A program made the position numbers and the translations under genes. Shown here piece after piece: positions 25,723 through 34,505 of a DNA stretch of 41,388 bases. This stretch comes from Geitlerinema sp. S16 (GTDB lineage Bacteria; Cyanobacteriota; Cyanobacteriia; Cyanobacteriales; Geitlerinemataceae): contig JAABST010000039.1 of NCBI GenBank assembly GCA_011390275.1, forward strand, positions 1-41,388, given 5' to 3'. Position 1 is the stretch's first letter; each line of letters starts with the position of its first letter. The notes under the pieces are model-generated. The model saw nothing but the letters and a program-made list of their open reading frames with translations, had not been told where the DNA came from and searched no databases.

Positions 25723-26268
25723 ATGATCATTTCGACACTCTCCGCACTTTCGTCGATCGCCATGACCGTGGTGTCGATCTGTGCGACGGTTCACCTCTAT
25801 GGAGTGTCGGCGTTTAACCTGTTTCAGGCTCCCCTCGCCCAAGCGGTGTTATATCCACCGGCGCGATCGTTCAGTGAGTCGGATTTAAATGGTCAGAGTT
25901 TTGCGGGCGAAGTGTTGCACGGGGTGGAGTTTGCAGGGGTGACGGTGCGATCGGTGGATTTTTCCGAGGCGGATTTACGCGGCACGATGTTTAGTATGTC
26001 ATGGTTGACGGATGTGGATTTTTCGGGGGCGGATTTGAGTGATGCGATGCTTGATCAGGCGACGATTACACGAGCAAACTTTGACGACGCTAATTTAACG
26101 GGCGTATTGTTTCTGCGGTCTAAACTGGAAGAAGTCAGCATTCACGGGGCAGACTTTTCGGAGGCGATTTTGGATGGTGTTCAAGTGAAAGAATTATGCA
26201 AAATCGCTAGTGGTACAAATCCTCAGACTGGAATTATGACCCGTGATTCTTTATATTGTCCGAATTAA
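25723..26268 (+). CDS. Pentapeptide-repeat protein with N-terminal signal or anchor
   Basis: This 181-residue protein starts at the ATG at 25723. A hydrophobic N-terminus (residues 1-40, ending APLAQA) looks like a signal peptide or membrane anchor, so export to the thylakoid lumen or periplasm is likely. Residues about 52-155 carry tandem A(D/N)LxX pentapeptides (e.g. SEADLRGTMF, SGADLSDAML, DDANLTGVLF), which fold into a right-handed quadrilateral beta-helix. The C-terminal tail has two cysteines (CKIASG and LYC at the end) that could form a disulfide across the helix cap, a feature known in lumenal pentapeptide proteins. The function of this family is largely unknown. It stands alone between the atp operon and the SNF2 gene. 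Confidence 0.88.
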   Translation: MIISTLSALSSIAMTVVSICATVHLYGVSAFNLFQAPLAQAVLYPPARSFSESDLNGQSFAGEVLHGVEFAGVTVRSVDFSEADLRGTMFSMSWLTDVDFSGADLSDAMLDQATITRANFDDANLTGVLFLRSKLEEVSIHGADFSEAILDGVQVKELCKIASGTNPQTGIMTRDSLYCPN

Positions 26269-26374
26269 TTAAACGTTTTATCTAACATCTAGCAAGACGT
26301 AACATCGCTTTTGTCTTAATCTCAATCTCAATCGCTTCAGTCTAATCAAATTCGAGCTTTCGGGTGACACGTCA

Positions 26375-29300
26375 ATGGCCTCAAAGGATAATACCGCCGC
26401 TTCACGTACGCAACGTTTTGAGCGCTACCAAAACTTACCCGAGTCAGACCAGCGAGTGTTAGAACTCCTGTCGCTGATCTATCATCCCATTTCCCGATCG
26501 GCGCTGGCGGACTGCTCGAATGCGGCGAATATTCCCAACGCGATGGGTAAGCGCTGGACAACGGCACTGTTAAAACTGCCGGTGACAGATTGGGAAGCGA
26601 TCGGTCTCGTCACTCAAAGCTCGGCGGGAGTTCAGTGCGATCCGCTCGTCGTTGAATTGATCACGCGGGAGCTGGCGAAGTCCGATCGGCTCGCAGCGTA
26701 CGCCAAGGTGACGAAACAAAAGGCGCGGTCAACGAGCAGTGCGCTTGATGCGGTTGACATCGTGATTCGGTTTTCGCGGCTTGGGCTATATCTCAACGAA
26801 CCCAAGCAGGTTGAAGAGGCGCTGTCTCGCTATGGCTATGGTGCGGTTGAACTTCAGGATGTATTACGGGCGATTTGCTTTAATCCCTTCGATCGTGATT
26901 GGTTTTTGAGTCTTGATCCAGACTTGATTATGCTCGTTTTAGAGTTTGAATTATGCAGTGCTGCGCTCGATTTGGAGCCACAGCCCGAACTATTAGAAAC
27001 TCTGGCAATGATTGCCAATGATCGTCGGTATCCCAGTCATTGTTCTGAAATGTTGGCGCTACTGTGTGAGCAGTATTTGTTACAAGGACGCATACAGGAA
27101 GCGCGTGAAGTCATTCAAGCACTGGCCACGATGTCAGAGCCTGCGGGCTATGTCTATCGCGGTTGGATAGCCCTGCTGGAGGGTGATAATTCTTCGTCTC
27201 TACATCAGTATGACAAAGCGATCAATTTGACTCTACAGCAGCAAGCCCAATCGAAACGTAAGCCTTTGCCGTGCTTCGTTCCAGGATTTGAGGGGCTATT
27301 TTTTACGTTTGCTTTAATTCGTGATGGGTCGCCCGAACGATTACAGCAAGCGTTGCAACAGGCCAATCTTGGGGCGACACAAAGCGACCTATTTACCTAC
27401 GGCTATCGAAATCTCGTCTTGGCGATCTCCGCTCAGTTGGGCAATCTGAAGGCTCGATCGCTCTTGCTGGAGATGCCACTATTCATCTATCAAAACCACA
27501 ACAGTTTCGATACTTTGATGAGTCTGATGGCTCGTTATTGGGTCGATCGCGATGCGGCCACACCGCTGGCCTTGCGTCTGCTGCGTCCGATCTACACTGA
27601 CGCGATCGAGGCAGGGTACGACTGGATTGCGTTGGAGGCGGTGTCATTGCTGGCAGAACTGCATGAGGATGAAATGTTCGCGCAGTTGGCTGCGACGATG
27701 CGCGAGGTTGGCGAGTTGCCGGAGATGGCGCTCTGTTTCCAGGCGATGCGACCGAAGTCGGCCTGGGAGTTGCAACTGCTGGCCTTACAAGCGCTGAAAG
27801 TGAATCCGGCAGCCGCTATAAGCTCCCAAAAAGCGCAACGGATGGCCTGGGCGATTCATTTGGATACGTGGGGTGAGGTGACGATCGAACCGCGTGAGCA
27901 AAAGCAAAATGCTAAGGGGGATTGGAGTCGCGGGCGGGCGGTTGCACTTAAACGACTGGTGAAAGACCTGGATTCCTTTAGCTATCTATCCGATCGCGAT
28001 CGGCAGGTTTGCCAACAGATCGAAGTCTCTCGGGACTACAACACTTACTACGGCGGTGGGACAAGCTACTCGATTCCCAGCCGCGTCATTTTGGATTTGG
28101 CAGGTCATCCGGCAGTGGTCTGGCGCGATTCGCCGACGGTGGGGGTCGAGATTGTAACGGGACAGCCGCAGTTAGTTGTCCGTCACAATGCTGATGAGAC
28201 GCTGACGATTGCGTTGGTGCCTCAGTTTTCGGGTGAGCAGGAATGGGTGATTGAGCAGGAGTCGATGACGCGCCTAAAGGTGATCGGCATTCAGGAGAAA
28301 CACCGTCAGGTGGCGGCGATCTTTGGCGGGGCATCGGAGATTCGAGTCCCGGCCTATGCTCAGGATCAGGTGTTGGCGGCGATCGAGGCGGTAGCGGGAA
28401 ATATGCTGGTGCAGTCGGACATTGGCGGTGTCTCTAATATTGAAACGGTTCCGTCCGATCCGACGCCCCATGTGCATTTGTTGCCCGCATCGTCTGGCCT
28501 GAAGGTGCTGCTGTTGTCGCGTCCGTTTCGCAGCGGTGGCCCTTACTATCGCCCCGGCCAAGGGGGGACGACGGCCATTACGGAAATCGAGGGGCTTCAG
28601 GTACAGACGACGCGGGAGCTAGATGACGAGGTGACGCAGGCGCAGGCGACGATCGCGGCCTGTCCCACGCTGCGACGTTTGGGCGGATACGACGATTCAG
28701 CGGATGACTATGAATGGCTGGTGAGCGAGCCGATCGACTGTTTGGAACTGTTGACAGAACTTCAGGCATTGCAGCCAGCGGATCAGGAAGCTGATGGCGA
28801 GGTCGTGAACGAAACCGCGATCGCCACAACGGTCTGTCCCATCATCGAGTGGCCGGAAGGGGAAAAATTCCGAGTGAGTCGGTATCTCAATCCGACTGAC
28901 ATGAAAATCTCGATCGGGCGACAGCGCGATTGGTTTGCGGCGGAGGGTGAACTACGCATCGATGAAAACACGGTCTTTGATCTTCAGCAGCTATTGCGTC
29001 TGCTGGAAATGTCGCCGGGTCGGTTTGTGCAGCTTGGTAACGGTCAATTTGCCGCGCTGACGAAAGAGTTTCGTAAACAGCTCGAAGATCTACGCAATTT
29101 TGGCGAAGAACATGGCGACGGGATTCGGTTTCATTCCCTGGCGTCCTTGGCGATCGAAGATACGCTGTCGGAACTGGGCGAACTGACGGCGGATAAGTCC
29201 TGGAAAGATCACGTGCGGCGAATTCGCGAGATGCGTGCTGTCCGGCCTGATGTGCCGTCCACCCTACAGGCCGATCTGCGAGATTATCAAATCGAAGGGT

Positions 29301-30661
29301 TTCAATGGCTGATGCAGCTAGCCCATTGGGGTGTGGGTGCGTGTTTGGCGGATGATATGGGCTTGGGTAAAACGCTGCAATCCTTGGGGGTCATTCTCAG
29401 TCGAGCCTCGGCGGGGCCGACACTGGTGGTCGCGCCGACATCGGTGGGGATGAACTGGCTGAGTGAGGCGAGCAAATTTGCGCCAACGCTGAATCCGATT
29501 TGGTTCGGCAGTGGCGATCGCCAAAAGACGATCGAACAGCTTCAGGCGCGGGATCTGGTGGTGTGTAGCTACGGTTTGTTGCAGCAGGGTGATGTGGGCG
29601 AACTGCTCGCGGGGGTGGAATGGACGACGGTGATTTTGGATGAAGCCCAGGCGATTAAGAATGCGGCCACCCAGCGATCGAAGGCCGCGATGAAGCTTCA
29701 GGCGGATTTTCGCTTAATTTTGACCGGTACGCCGATCGAAAATCATCTGGGCGAACTGTGGAATCTGTTCCAATTTATTAATCCCGGCCTGCTCGGATCG
29801 CAAACCAAATTTCAGCAGCGTTTCATCACGCCGATCGAGCGTCACCAAGACGTGAACGTGCGCCGTCAGCTCCGAACCCTAATCCAGCCATTCATTTTGC
29901 GTCGCACCAAAACCCAGGTTTTATCCGAGCTGCCATCGCGCACCGAAATTACCCTACCGGTCGAACTCAGCCCCGAAGAGATGGCACTCTATGAAGCCAC
30001 ACGACGTAATGCGCTGGTGAAACTCTCCGAGTCTGACGATGACCAGGCCGGAGCGCGACACCTGCGTGTGTTGGCGGAAATCCTGCGTCTGCGGCGGCTT
30101 TGCTGCAATCCCCGCTTGGTTGTACCCGATACGCCGATCCCCAGCTCGAAGCTGACGGTCTTCGGCGAAGTGCTAGAGGAGTTGCTCGAAAACCGACATA
30201 AAGCGCTGGTGTTTAGCCAGTTTGTCGATCATTTGGCGATCGTGCGTGACTATCTCGATCAACACCAGATTTCTTATCAGTATCTCGACGGCAGCACACC
30301 GGCAAAAACGCGCAAGCAGCGCGTCGATGCCTTTCAGTCCGGCGAAGGCGATGTCTTTTTGATTAGCCTCAAGGCCGGTGGAACGGGCTTGAATTTAACC
30401 GCCGCCGACTATGTGATCCATCTCGATCCGTGGTGGAATCCCGCCGTGGAAGATCAAGCCTCCGATCGCGCTCACCGCATCGGCCAACAGCGCCCAGTGA
30501 CGATTTATCGCCTCGTTTCCTGCGGCACGATCGAGGAAAAAATTGTCGATTTACACCAACAAAAGCGGGATTTGGCCGATAGTTTGCTCGAAGGAACCGA
30601 TGTCAGCGGCAAGCTCTCAGCGGATCAACTATTGGCAATGATTTCAAGCGAGGAGTCTTGA
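26375..30661 (+). CDS. SNF2-type helicase-like ATPase with very large N-terminal region
   Basis: This 1428-residue protein starts at the ATG at 26375. The C-terminal third is a complete SNF2 motor: motif Q/I region from LRDYQIEGFQW (about 968), Walker A ADDMGLGKT (about 989-997), motif Ia VVAPTSVGMNW, motif II DEAQ (about 1089), motif III LTGTPIEN, then the second RecA lobe with VFSQF, LKAGGTGLNLTAADYVIHLDPWWNP and motif VI DRAHRIGQ (about 1365). SNF2 proteins translocate on duplex DNA and remodel nucleoprotein, e.g. removing bound proteins. The first 960 residues are unlike RapA. They start with a possible winged-helix (DQRVLELLSLIYHPISRSALADC), then helical repeat-like sequence to about 500, then a beta-rich part (about 540-900) of the type preceding the motor in other bacterial SNF2 proteins. 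No nuclease or methylase gene is adjacent, so a defence role is not supported. Confidence 0.93.
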   Translation: MASKDNTAASRTQRFERYQNLPESDQRVLELLSLIYHPISRSALADCSNAANIPNAMGKRWTTALLKLPVTDWEAIGLVTQSSAGVQCDPLVVELITRELAKSDRLAAYAKVTKQKARSTSSALDAVDIVIRFSRLGLYLNEPKQVEEALSRYGYGAVELQDVLRAICFNPFDRDWFLSLDPDLIMLVLEFELCSAALDLEPQPELLETLAMIANDRRYPSHCSEMLALLCEQYLLQGRIQEAREVIQALATMSEPAGYVYRGWIALLEGDNSSSLHQYDKAINLTLQQQAQSKRKPLPCFVPGFEGLFFTFALIRDGSPERLQQALQQANLGATQSDLFTYGYRNLVLAISAQLGNLKARSLLLEMPLFIYQNHNSFDTLMSLMARYWVDRDAATPLALRLLRPIYTDAIEAGYDWIALEAVSLLAELHEDEMFAQLAATMREVGELPEMALCFQAMRPKSAWELQLLALQALKVNPAAAISSQKAQRMAWAIHLDTWGEVTIEPREQKQNAKGDWSRGRAVALKRLVKDLDSFSYLSDRDRQVCQQIEVSRDYNTYYGGGTSYSIPSRVILDLAGHPAVVWRDSPTVGVEIVTGQPQLVVRHNADETLTIALVPQFSGEQEWVIEQESMTRLKVIGIQEKHRQVAAIFGGASEIRVPAYAQDQVLAAIEAVAGNMLVQSDIGGVSNIETVPSDPTPHVHLLPASSGLKVLLLSRPFRSGGPYYRPGQGGTTAITEIEGLQVQTTRELDDEVTQAQATIAACPTLRRLGGYDDSADDYEWLVSEPIDCLELLTELQALQPADQEADGEVVNETAIATTVCPIIEWPEGEKFRVSRYLNPTDMKISIGRQRDWFAAEGELRIDENTVFDLQQLLRLLEMSPGRFVQLGNGQFAALTKEFRKQLEDLRNFGEEHGDGIRFHSLASLAIEDTLSELGELTADKSWKDHVRRIREMRAVRPDVPSTLQADLRDYQIEGFQWLMQLAHWGVGACLADDMGLGKTLQSLGVILSRASAGPTLVVAPTSVGMNWLSEASKFAPTLNPIWFGSGDRQKTIEQLQARDLVVCSYGLLQQGDVGELLAGVEWTTVILDEAQAIKNAATQRSKAAMKLQADFRLILTGTPIENHLGELWNLFQFINPGLLGSQTKFQQRFITPIERHQDVNVRRQLRTLIQPFILRRTKTQVLSELPSRTEITLPVELSPEEMALYEATRRNALVKLSESDDDQAGARHLRVLAEILRLRRLCCNPRLVVPDTPIPSSKLTVFGEVLEELLENRHKALVFSQFVDHLAIVRDYLDQHQISYQYLDGSTPAKTRKQRVDAFQSGEGDVFLISLKAGGTGLNLTAADYVIHLDPWWNPAVEDQASDRAHRIGQQRPVTIYRLVSCGTIEEKIVDLHQQKRDLADSLLEGTDVSGKLSADQLLAMISSEES

Positions 30662-30876
30662 ACGATCTAAATTGAAACTCGAATCTTGGGTTGTATGGTC
30701 TGAATCGTCGCGATCGTCCAACTTGCTAGGATTAAGCCGTGTTCAGCCGCATTCAGACGGTGTTTGGACTCTGTTCGGACTCTGTTCGGATTGGCGATCG
30801 TTGCCGCCGTACATCCGATCATAATTCGCGCCAAAACCGCCATCATCTTCAACGCTTTGCCGCAGCCCGAATCCCT

Positions 30877-32121
30877 ATGAAAATCCTGATGCTTTCCGCG
30901 CCGTTTCCCTACCCGCCCACGCGCGGCGGAACGGAAGTCCGTACGTTTAACCTGATGGACTACCTGCGCCAGCGTCACGAAATCACCCTCGTCACCCAAC
31001 GTCAGCCGGTGGTAACAGACGAAGAAATCCACGAACTAGAACGCTATGTCACACGGCTCGAAGTTTTCCCGCCCGGTCGTGGCAATTCCGGTGGTGGTGT
31101 TTTGGGTAAAGCGAAACGGTTTGCGGAATTTTTGCGCGATGGCTGTCCGTCCTACGTGCGATCGTACCAGCAGCCGCACATGCAAGCCTTGATCGATCGC
31201 GAAGTCGCCACCGGCCACTACGACGCCATCACCTGCGAGCACAGCATTAACGAAATTTTCGTGCGACCGGAGTGGCGCGATCGGCTCAACACCGTGATTG
31301 ATGTGCATAGCTCGGTGTTTGCCTCCTGTCGCCAGCAGCTCGAAAACAACGCCGCCATTAATCCCCTGCGCGAGCGGCTGAATTTACCCTTGCTCGAACG
31401 CTACGAACGCCAGCATTGCCAAAAATTTTCGACGATCGTCGCGACAACCCCCGAAGACGGCGTCCAGATGCGCGAATTTAGCCAACATAGCCAAATTCAT
31501 ATCATCCCCAACGGCGTTGACCTCAGCCTGTTTCCGTTCCGCGATGCCGACAGCATCCCGGCGAACAATCACCGCTTGATCTTCGTCGGCGCGATGAACA
31601 CCGTGGCGAATATCGATAGCGCGATGTTCCTAGCGAAAGAGGTATTTCCACTGGTGCGCGATCGCTACCCGGATGCCACGCTCAGTTTTGTCGGGACGAG
31701 TCCAACGCCGGAGGTGAAAGCGCTGGAGGCGATCGAGGGCGTGGAAGTTACCGGGCGCGTCCCGTCGATGGTGGACTATCTCCATCGATCGGCGGCCTGT
31801 GTGCTATCGATGCGGATCGGTTACGGCATCAAAAATAAAACCCTGGAAGCGTTAGCCGCTGGTGTGCCGGTGGTGGCGAGTGATTCGGGGCTGGAGGGGT
31901 TAAGCGTGGATGGAACCCAGGACGGACAGCCGGTTCCGCTGGCGGCGTTGCGGGCGAATACAGTTCCAGAGTATGTGGCGCAGATTTCGCGGGTGTTCGA
32001 GGAGGCGGATCTACGCCGATCGCTGGTGATCCACGGTCGAGAATTAATCGAGCGCAGCTTTACCTGGGAACGAGCGGGACAAGCCTACGAAGCGGCATTA
32101 TTGGGACAGCCGAATCGTTAA
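30877..32121 (+). CDS. GT4-family glycosyltransferase
   Basis: This 414-residue protein starts at the ATG at 30877 (MKILMLSAPFPYPPTRGGTEVRTFNL). A GTG at 30739 is in frame but would add a non-conserved leader. It has a GT-B fold. The N-terminal domain is glycine-rich (PTRGGTE) and contains CEHSINEIF and VIDVHSSVFASCRQQ. The C-terminal nucleotide-sugar domain has IIPNGVDLSLFP, the strand LIFVGAMNTVANIDSAMFL, and the final ALAAGVPVVASDSGLEGL with the E-x7-E region (KTLEALAAGVPVV). It is related to sugar transferases of exopolysaccharide systems. It transfers a sugar from a nucleotide donor at the cytoplasmic face; donor and acceptor cannot be told. It lies 32 bases before the acyltransferase gene, so they are probably an operon for envelope glycan synthesis. 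Confidence 0.93.
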   Translation: MKILMLSAPFPYPPTRGGTEVRTFNLMDYLRQRHEITLVTQRQPVVTDEEIHELERYVTRLEVFPPGRGNSGGGVLGKAKRFAEFLRDGCPSYVRSYQQPHMQALIDREVATGHYDAITCEHSINEIFVRPEWRDRLNTVIDVHSSVFASCRQQLENNAAINPLRERLNLPLLERYERQHCQKFSTIVATTPEDGVQMREFSQHSQIHIIPNGVDLSLFPFRDADSIPANNHRLIFVGAMNTVANIDSAMFLAKEVFPLVRDRYPDATLSFVGTSPTPEVKALEAIEGVEVTGRVPSMVDYLHRSAACVLSMRIGYGIKNKTLEALAAGVPVVASDSGLEGLSVDGTQDGQPVPLAALRANTVPEYVAQISRVFEEADLRRSLVIHGRELIERSFTWERAGQAYEAALLGQPNR

Positions 32122-32153
32122 CTGTTCACCTCGATTCACTTCGATTAAAGTCC

Positions 32154-33404
32154 ATGACCGATCGCCCAACCAATCGCGCCGATGCTTTCCTGATCCTACG
32201 TGGCCTCGCCTGCCTGGTGATCGTGATTGCCCACTGTCAACCTCCGTTAGCGGTGTTATCGAGCTTGCCCTGGGGTTGGCTGGCGGCGATGCCCGGTGGG
32301 ATTGCCGTGCGGATATTTTTCACGCTGTCGGGCTACCTCGTCGGCAAGGGGTTTTACCTGGGGCGCTACGGAACGAGCCGATCGCAATTGTGGCGCTACA
32401 CACGTAGCCGTGCGGCTCGCATCCTGCCGCTGTACTGGGCGGCGGTACTGATTCCGGCGGTTTTCCTCGCGCCATCAATTTTGATTCCGACAGCGGAAAA
32501 CGACTGGGTCTTGCTGCGCTATCTCACCTTCACCTATAACCACACCCTACCGGAACAGTTCAATTCGCCGCTTTGGTCACTCTCGACGGAGGTGCAGTTT
32601 TATGTGATCGCGCCGCTGTTGTTTGGCTTGGTGCGCGATCGGTTCCGGACGGTGCGGCGGGTATTGACGGCGATCGTGATGGTTGCGATCGGTTGGTTCG
32701 TCTTACGCGGGGCGATCGTGGCGGTGTTACTTCAGCTTCATGGCGATCAAATCGGTGAATTTAATCTTGATTTTGTTCGCTATGTTTATACCTTTTTGCC
32801 GGCCAATTTAGATGCCTTTCTCTGTGGCTTACTGCTCAATCCATTACTGCTAAAATTACTCAATTCGTCCAAATTTTCCCAATTAAAGTTATCCAATAAA
32901 AGATTTATTTTTATTGGAAAAATCAGACAAAAAATCGTACTTAAAAAATATTTAAAACGACTAGCGATCGTGGTAATAATTGGCCTATTCATCCTATGTG
33001 AGAACTGGAAAATTGCGGGGAACGACAATATTTTATCGATCGGCCCGACTCTATCGATCGCCGCTATTTGTTTCTTTATCGTCGCATTTGAGAGTGGCGA
33101 CGCTTATCATGGATTTAGTCAAAATCAGCCATTTTCTCTGATAGCCTGTCGAACAAACCCCTGGCGCTGTTGGGAAATTTTGGGCGTTCTCTCCTACGGG
33201 ATTTATGTCTGGCACTATCCGATCGCCATTTGGCTCTTGCCGAAATTTGGCGAATTGACCGACCTGACAGCCTTTGTTCAACGCTCAATCGCCGTCCTCG
33301 GTCTCGCGACGATCGCGGCAATCGTCAGCAACCTGGTGATCGAGCGTCCGGGTGCAGCCTGGTTTCAAAAATTGGCGCATTCCTCACGTCCAGTTAAAAC
33401 CTGA
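32154..33404 (+). CDS. Acyltransferase 3 (OafA/YrhL-like) integral membrane protein
   Basis: This 416-residue protein starts at the ATG at 32154. These proteins acylate sugars of envelope glycans. About ten membrane segments are visible. The N-terminal signature includes RGLACLVIVIAHC, RIFFTLSGYLVGKGFYL and the Arg-rich RSRAARILPLYW. NSPLWSLSTEVQFYVIAPLLF carries the conserved Glu. The C-terminal part has LGVLSYGIYVWHYPI. Codons between about 32840 and 33030 (residues 230-290) are much more AT-rich, with runs of Lys and Ile, than the rest. This region is a variable cytoplasmic loop. The stop codon TGA (33402-33404) coincides with the start of a dispersed repeat (33403-33509), so the C-terminus may have been changed by its insertion. 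It is probably cotranscribed with the GT4 gene upstream. Confidence 0.92.
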   Translation: MTDRPTNRADAFLILRGLACLVIVIAHCQPPLAVLSSLPWGWLAAMPGGIAVRIFFTLSGYLVGKGFYLGRYGTSRSQLWRYTRSRAARILPLYWAAVLIPAVFLAPSILIPTAENDWVLLRYLTFTYNHTLPEQFNSPLWSLSTEVQFYVIAPLLFGLVRDRFRTVRRVLTAIVMVAIGWFVLRGAIVAVLLQLHGDQIGEFNLDFVRYVYTFLPANLDAFLCGLLLNPLLLKLLNSSKFSQLKLSNKRFIFIGKIRQKIVLKKYLKRLAIVVIIGLFILCENWKIAGNDNILSIGPTLSIAAICFFIVAFESGDAYHGFSQNQPFSLIACRTNPWRCWEILGVLSYGIYVWHYPIAIWLLPKFGELTDLTAFVQRSIAVLGLATIAAIVSNLVIERPGAAWFQKLAHSSRPVKT

Positions 33405-33509
33405 GAGCGTTGAGCGGAGTCGTGGGCGTAGCCTTCATGCAGCGAATAACGCGGTTTGCGAGCAAGCAGAACAGAGTCAATATGTCGCGTTTTTATTGAA
33501 CTGACTATA
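33403..33509 (-). repeat. Truncated copy of the 140-bp MITE-like repeat
   Basis: Read on the minus strand, this matches 36907 to about 37015 over about 107 bases with only scattered differences. It includes the terminal TATAGTCAGTTCAAT (33509-33495) and the internal CGACTCCGCTCAACGCTCTC. The other terminal repeat is missing or strongly degraded; a remnant TCCAGTTAAAACC lies at about 33389-33401 inside the acyltransferase. It occupies most of the 133-base gap between the convergent acyltransferase and J-domain genes. Confidence 0.8.
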
Positions 33510-33537
33510 ATTCGGAAACCTCAAAAATCTGAAATGT

Positions 33538-34251
33538 TCAGCAGGCGAAGTTACGCAAACTATGAAAGGCATTGGCACGCAAGCCGATCGCAATGCGGAA
33601 TAATTCTTGTCCTAGATGTAAGTGACGATCGTCATAGTTAAGCGTGAAATATTCCAGCTCTTCAAGACCATCATTGACCCGATCTAAACAGCAATAGACA
33701 TCCGCTGCAACACTCGCCAAAGTTGATGGGTTCGGCTGCGATCGAAATGAATGTTGAGCGATTTCAAGCACACCTTTGGAGGTTTCGATATAGTTGCAAA
33801 AGACCTCCATTAAGGCATCATCAAACGGGTCGGCGGAGAGTTCGTCAATTTGCTGATCGAGGCTATGTAAAATGCGGGCAACCTGCCGATCAATTGGGCG
33901 ATATACCTGCTCAATCCACTGCAGCAAACGTTCATCGCTGGCACTGCCGCGATCGGGGCGAGAAGGTCGATAGCGCGATCGCGGCGCGGTGGCGTGCTGT
34001 TCGCGCGAGGCCGATCGGGATCGTCGAAAAGAATAGGCGTAATCGTGATCGTAACGCTGTCGTCGCCCCTGATCGCCGAGAATTTCGTAGGCTGCATTAA
34101 TCGCGATAATCCGCTCGCGGGCGTCTGGCGCGGGGTTACAGTCGGGGTGATATTCCTTCACCAAGCGTCGATAAGCTTGCTTGATTTCAGCCAGACTCGC
34201 GCTCATTGACACTTGCAATGTCGCGTAGTAATTAGATTCAGTCACGAGCAT
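33538..34251 (-). CDS. J-domain (DnaJ-like) protein with unknown C-terminal domain
   Basis: J domains stimulate the ATPase of Hsp70 (DnaK). The 237-residue protein starts at the ATG at 34251. A typical J domain spans about residues 6-70: helix II IKQAYRRLVKEYHPD with HPD at 35-37, and helices III/IV (RERIIAINAAYEILGDQGRRQRYD). There is no G/F region, zinc finger or DnaJ C-terminal domain, so it is a class C (type III) protein. An Arg/Ser-rich linker (about 72-105) leads to a helical C-terminal domain (about 106-237, e.g. LLQWIEQVYRPIDRQVARIL and CCLDRVNDGLEELEYF). That domain may choose the client and I do not recognise it beyond cyanobacterial homologues. No hsp70 gene is nearby. Confidence 0.9.
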   Translation of the reverse strand: MLVTESNYYATLQVSMSASLAEIKQAYRRLVKEYHPDCNPAPDARERIIAINAAYEILGDQGRRQRYDHDYAYSFRRSRSASREQHATAPRSRYRPSRPDRGSASDERLLQWIEQVYRPIDRQVARILHSLDQQIDELSADPFDDALMEVFCNYIETSKGVLEIAQHSFRSQPNPSTLASVAADVYCCLDRVNDGLEELEYFTLNYDDRHLHLGQELFRIAIGLRANAFHSLRNFAC

Positions 34252-34388
34252 AGAAAGGTAGACGAATTATGGCCTAGCTTAACGGCTGAAAGCATGAAAC
34301 GTCAGAGGCAGGCCATGGCGATGGCACGCGATGATTGAGCTTGTCAGGAAAATCAGCGGCGAGTCTTTTTTTGTATTTATGCTCAGGC

Positions 34389-34438
34389 GGACTTACGCAA
34401 ATTAGCGAACTTTGTGGCGATATCATAACGATGCGTCC
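34389..34438 (+). repeat. Short dispersed repeat with GGACTTACGCAA
   Basis: GGACTTACGCAA at 34389-34400 is identical to the start of the element at 36129 and differs by one base from that at 39468. An imperfect inverted match (GCGTCC) ends near 34438, so this may be a degraded small palindromic element of about 50 bases. It lies in the 254-base gap between the J-domain and cysK genes, which otherwise shows nothing I can support. Confidence 0.45.
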
Positions 34439-34505
34439 AGAGTCTCGCTCGATTTTGGCCAATTATTGCGTACGTCCGGTTCATGCTGGTCTTGCAACGA
34501 TCGAG

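Noticed and set aside
26375..30661. SNF2 protein as part of a phage-defence system such as DISARM
   Set aside because: No methyltransferase, nuclease or other defence gene lies adjacent; its neighbours are a pentapeptide protein and envelope glycan genes.
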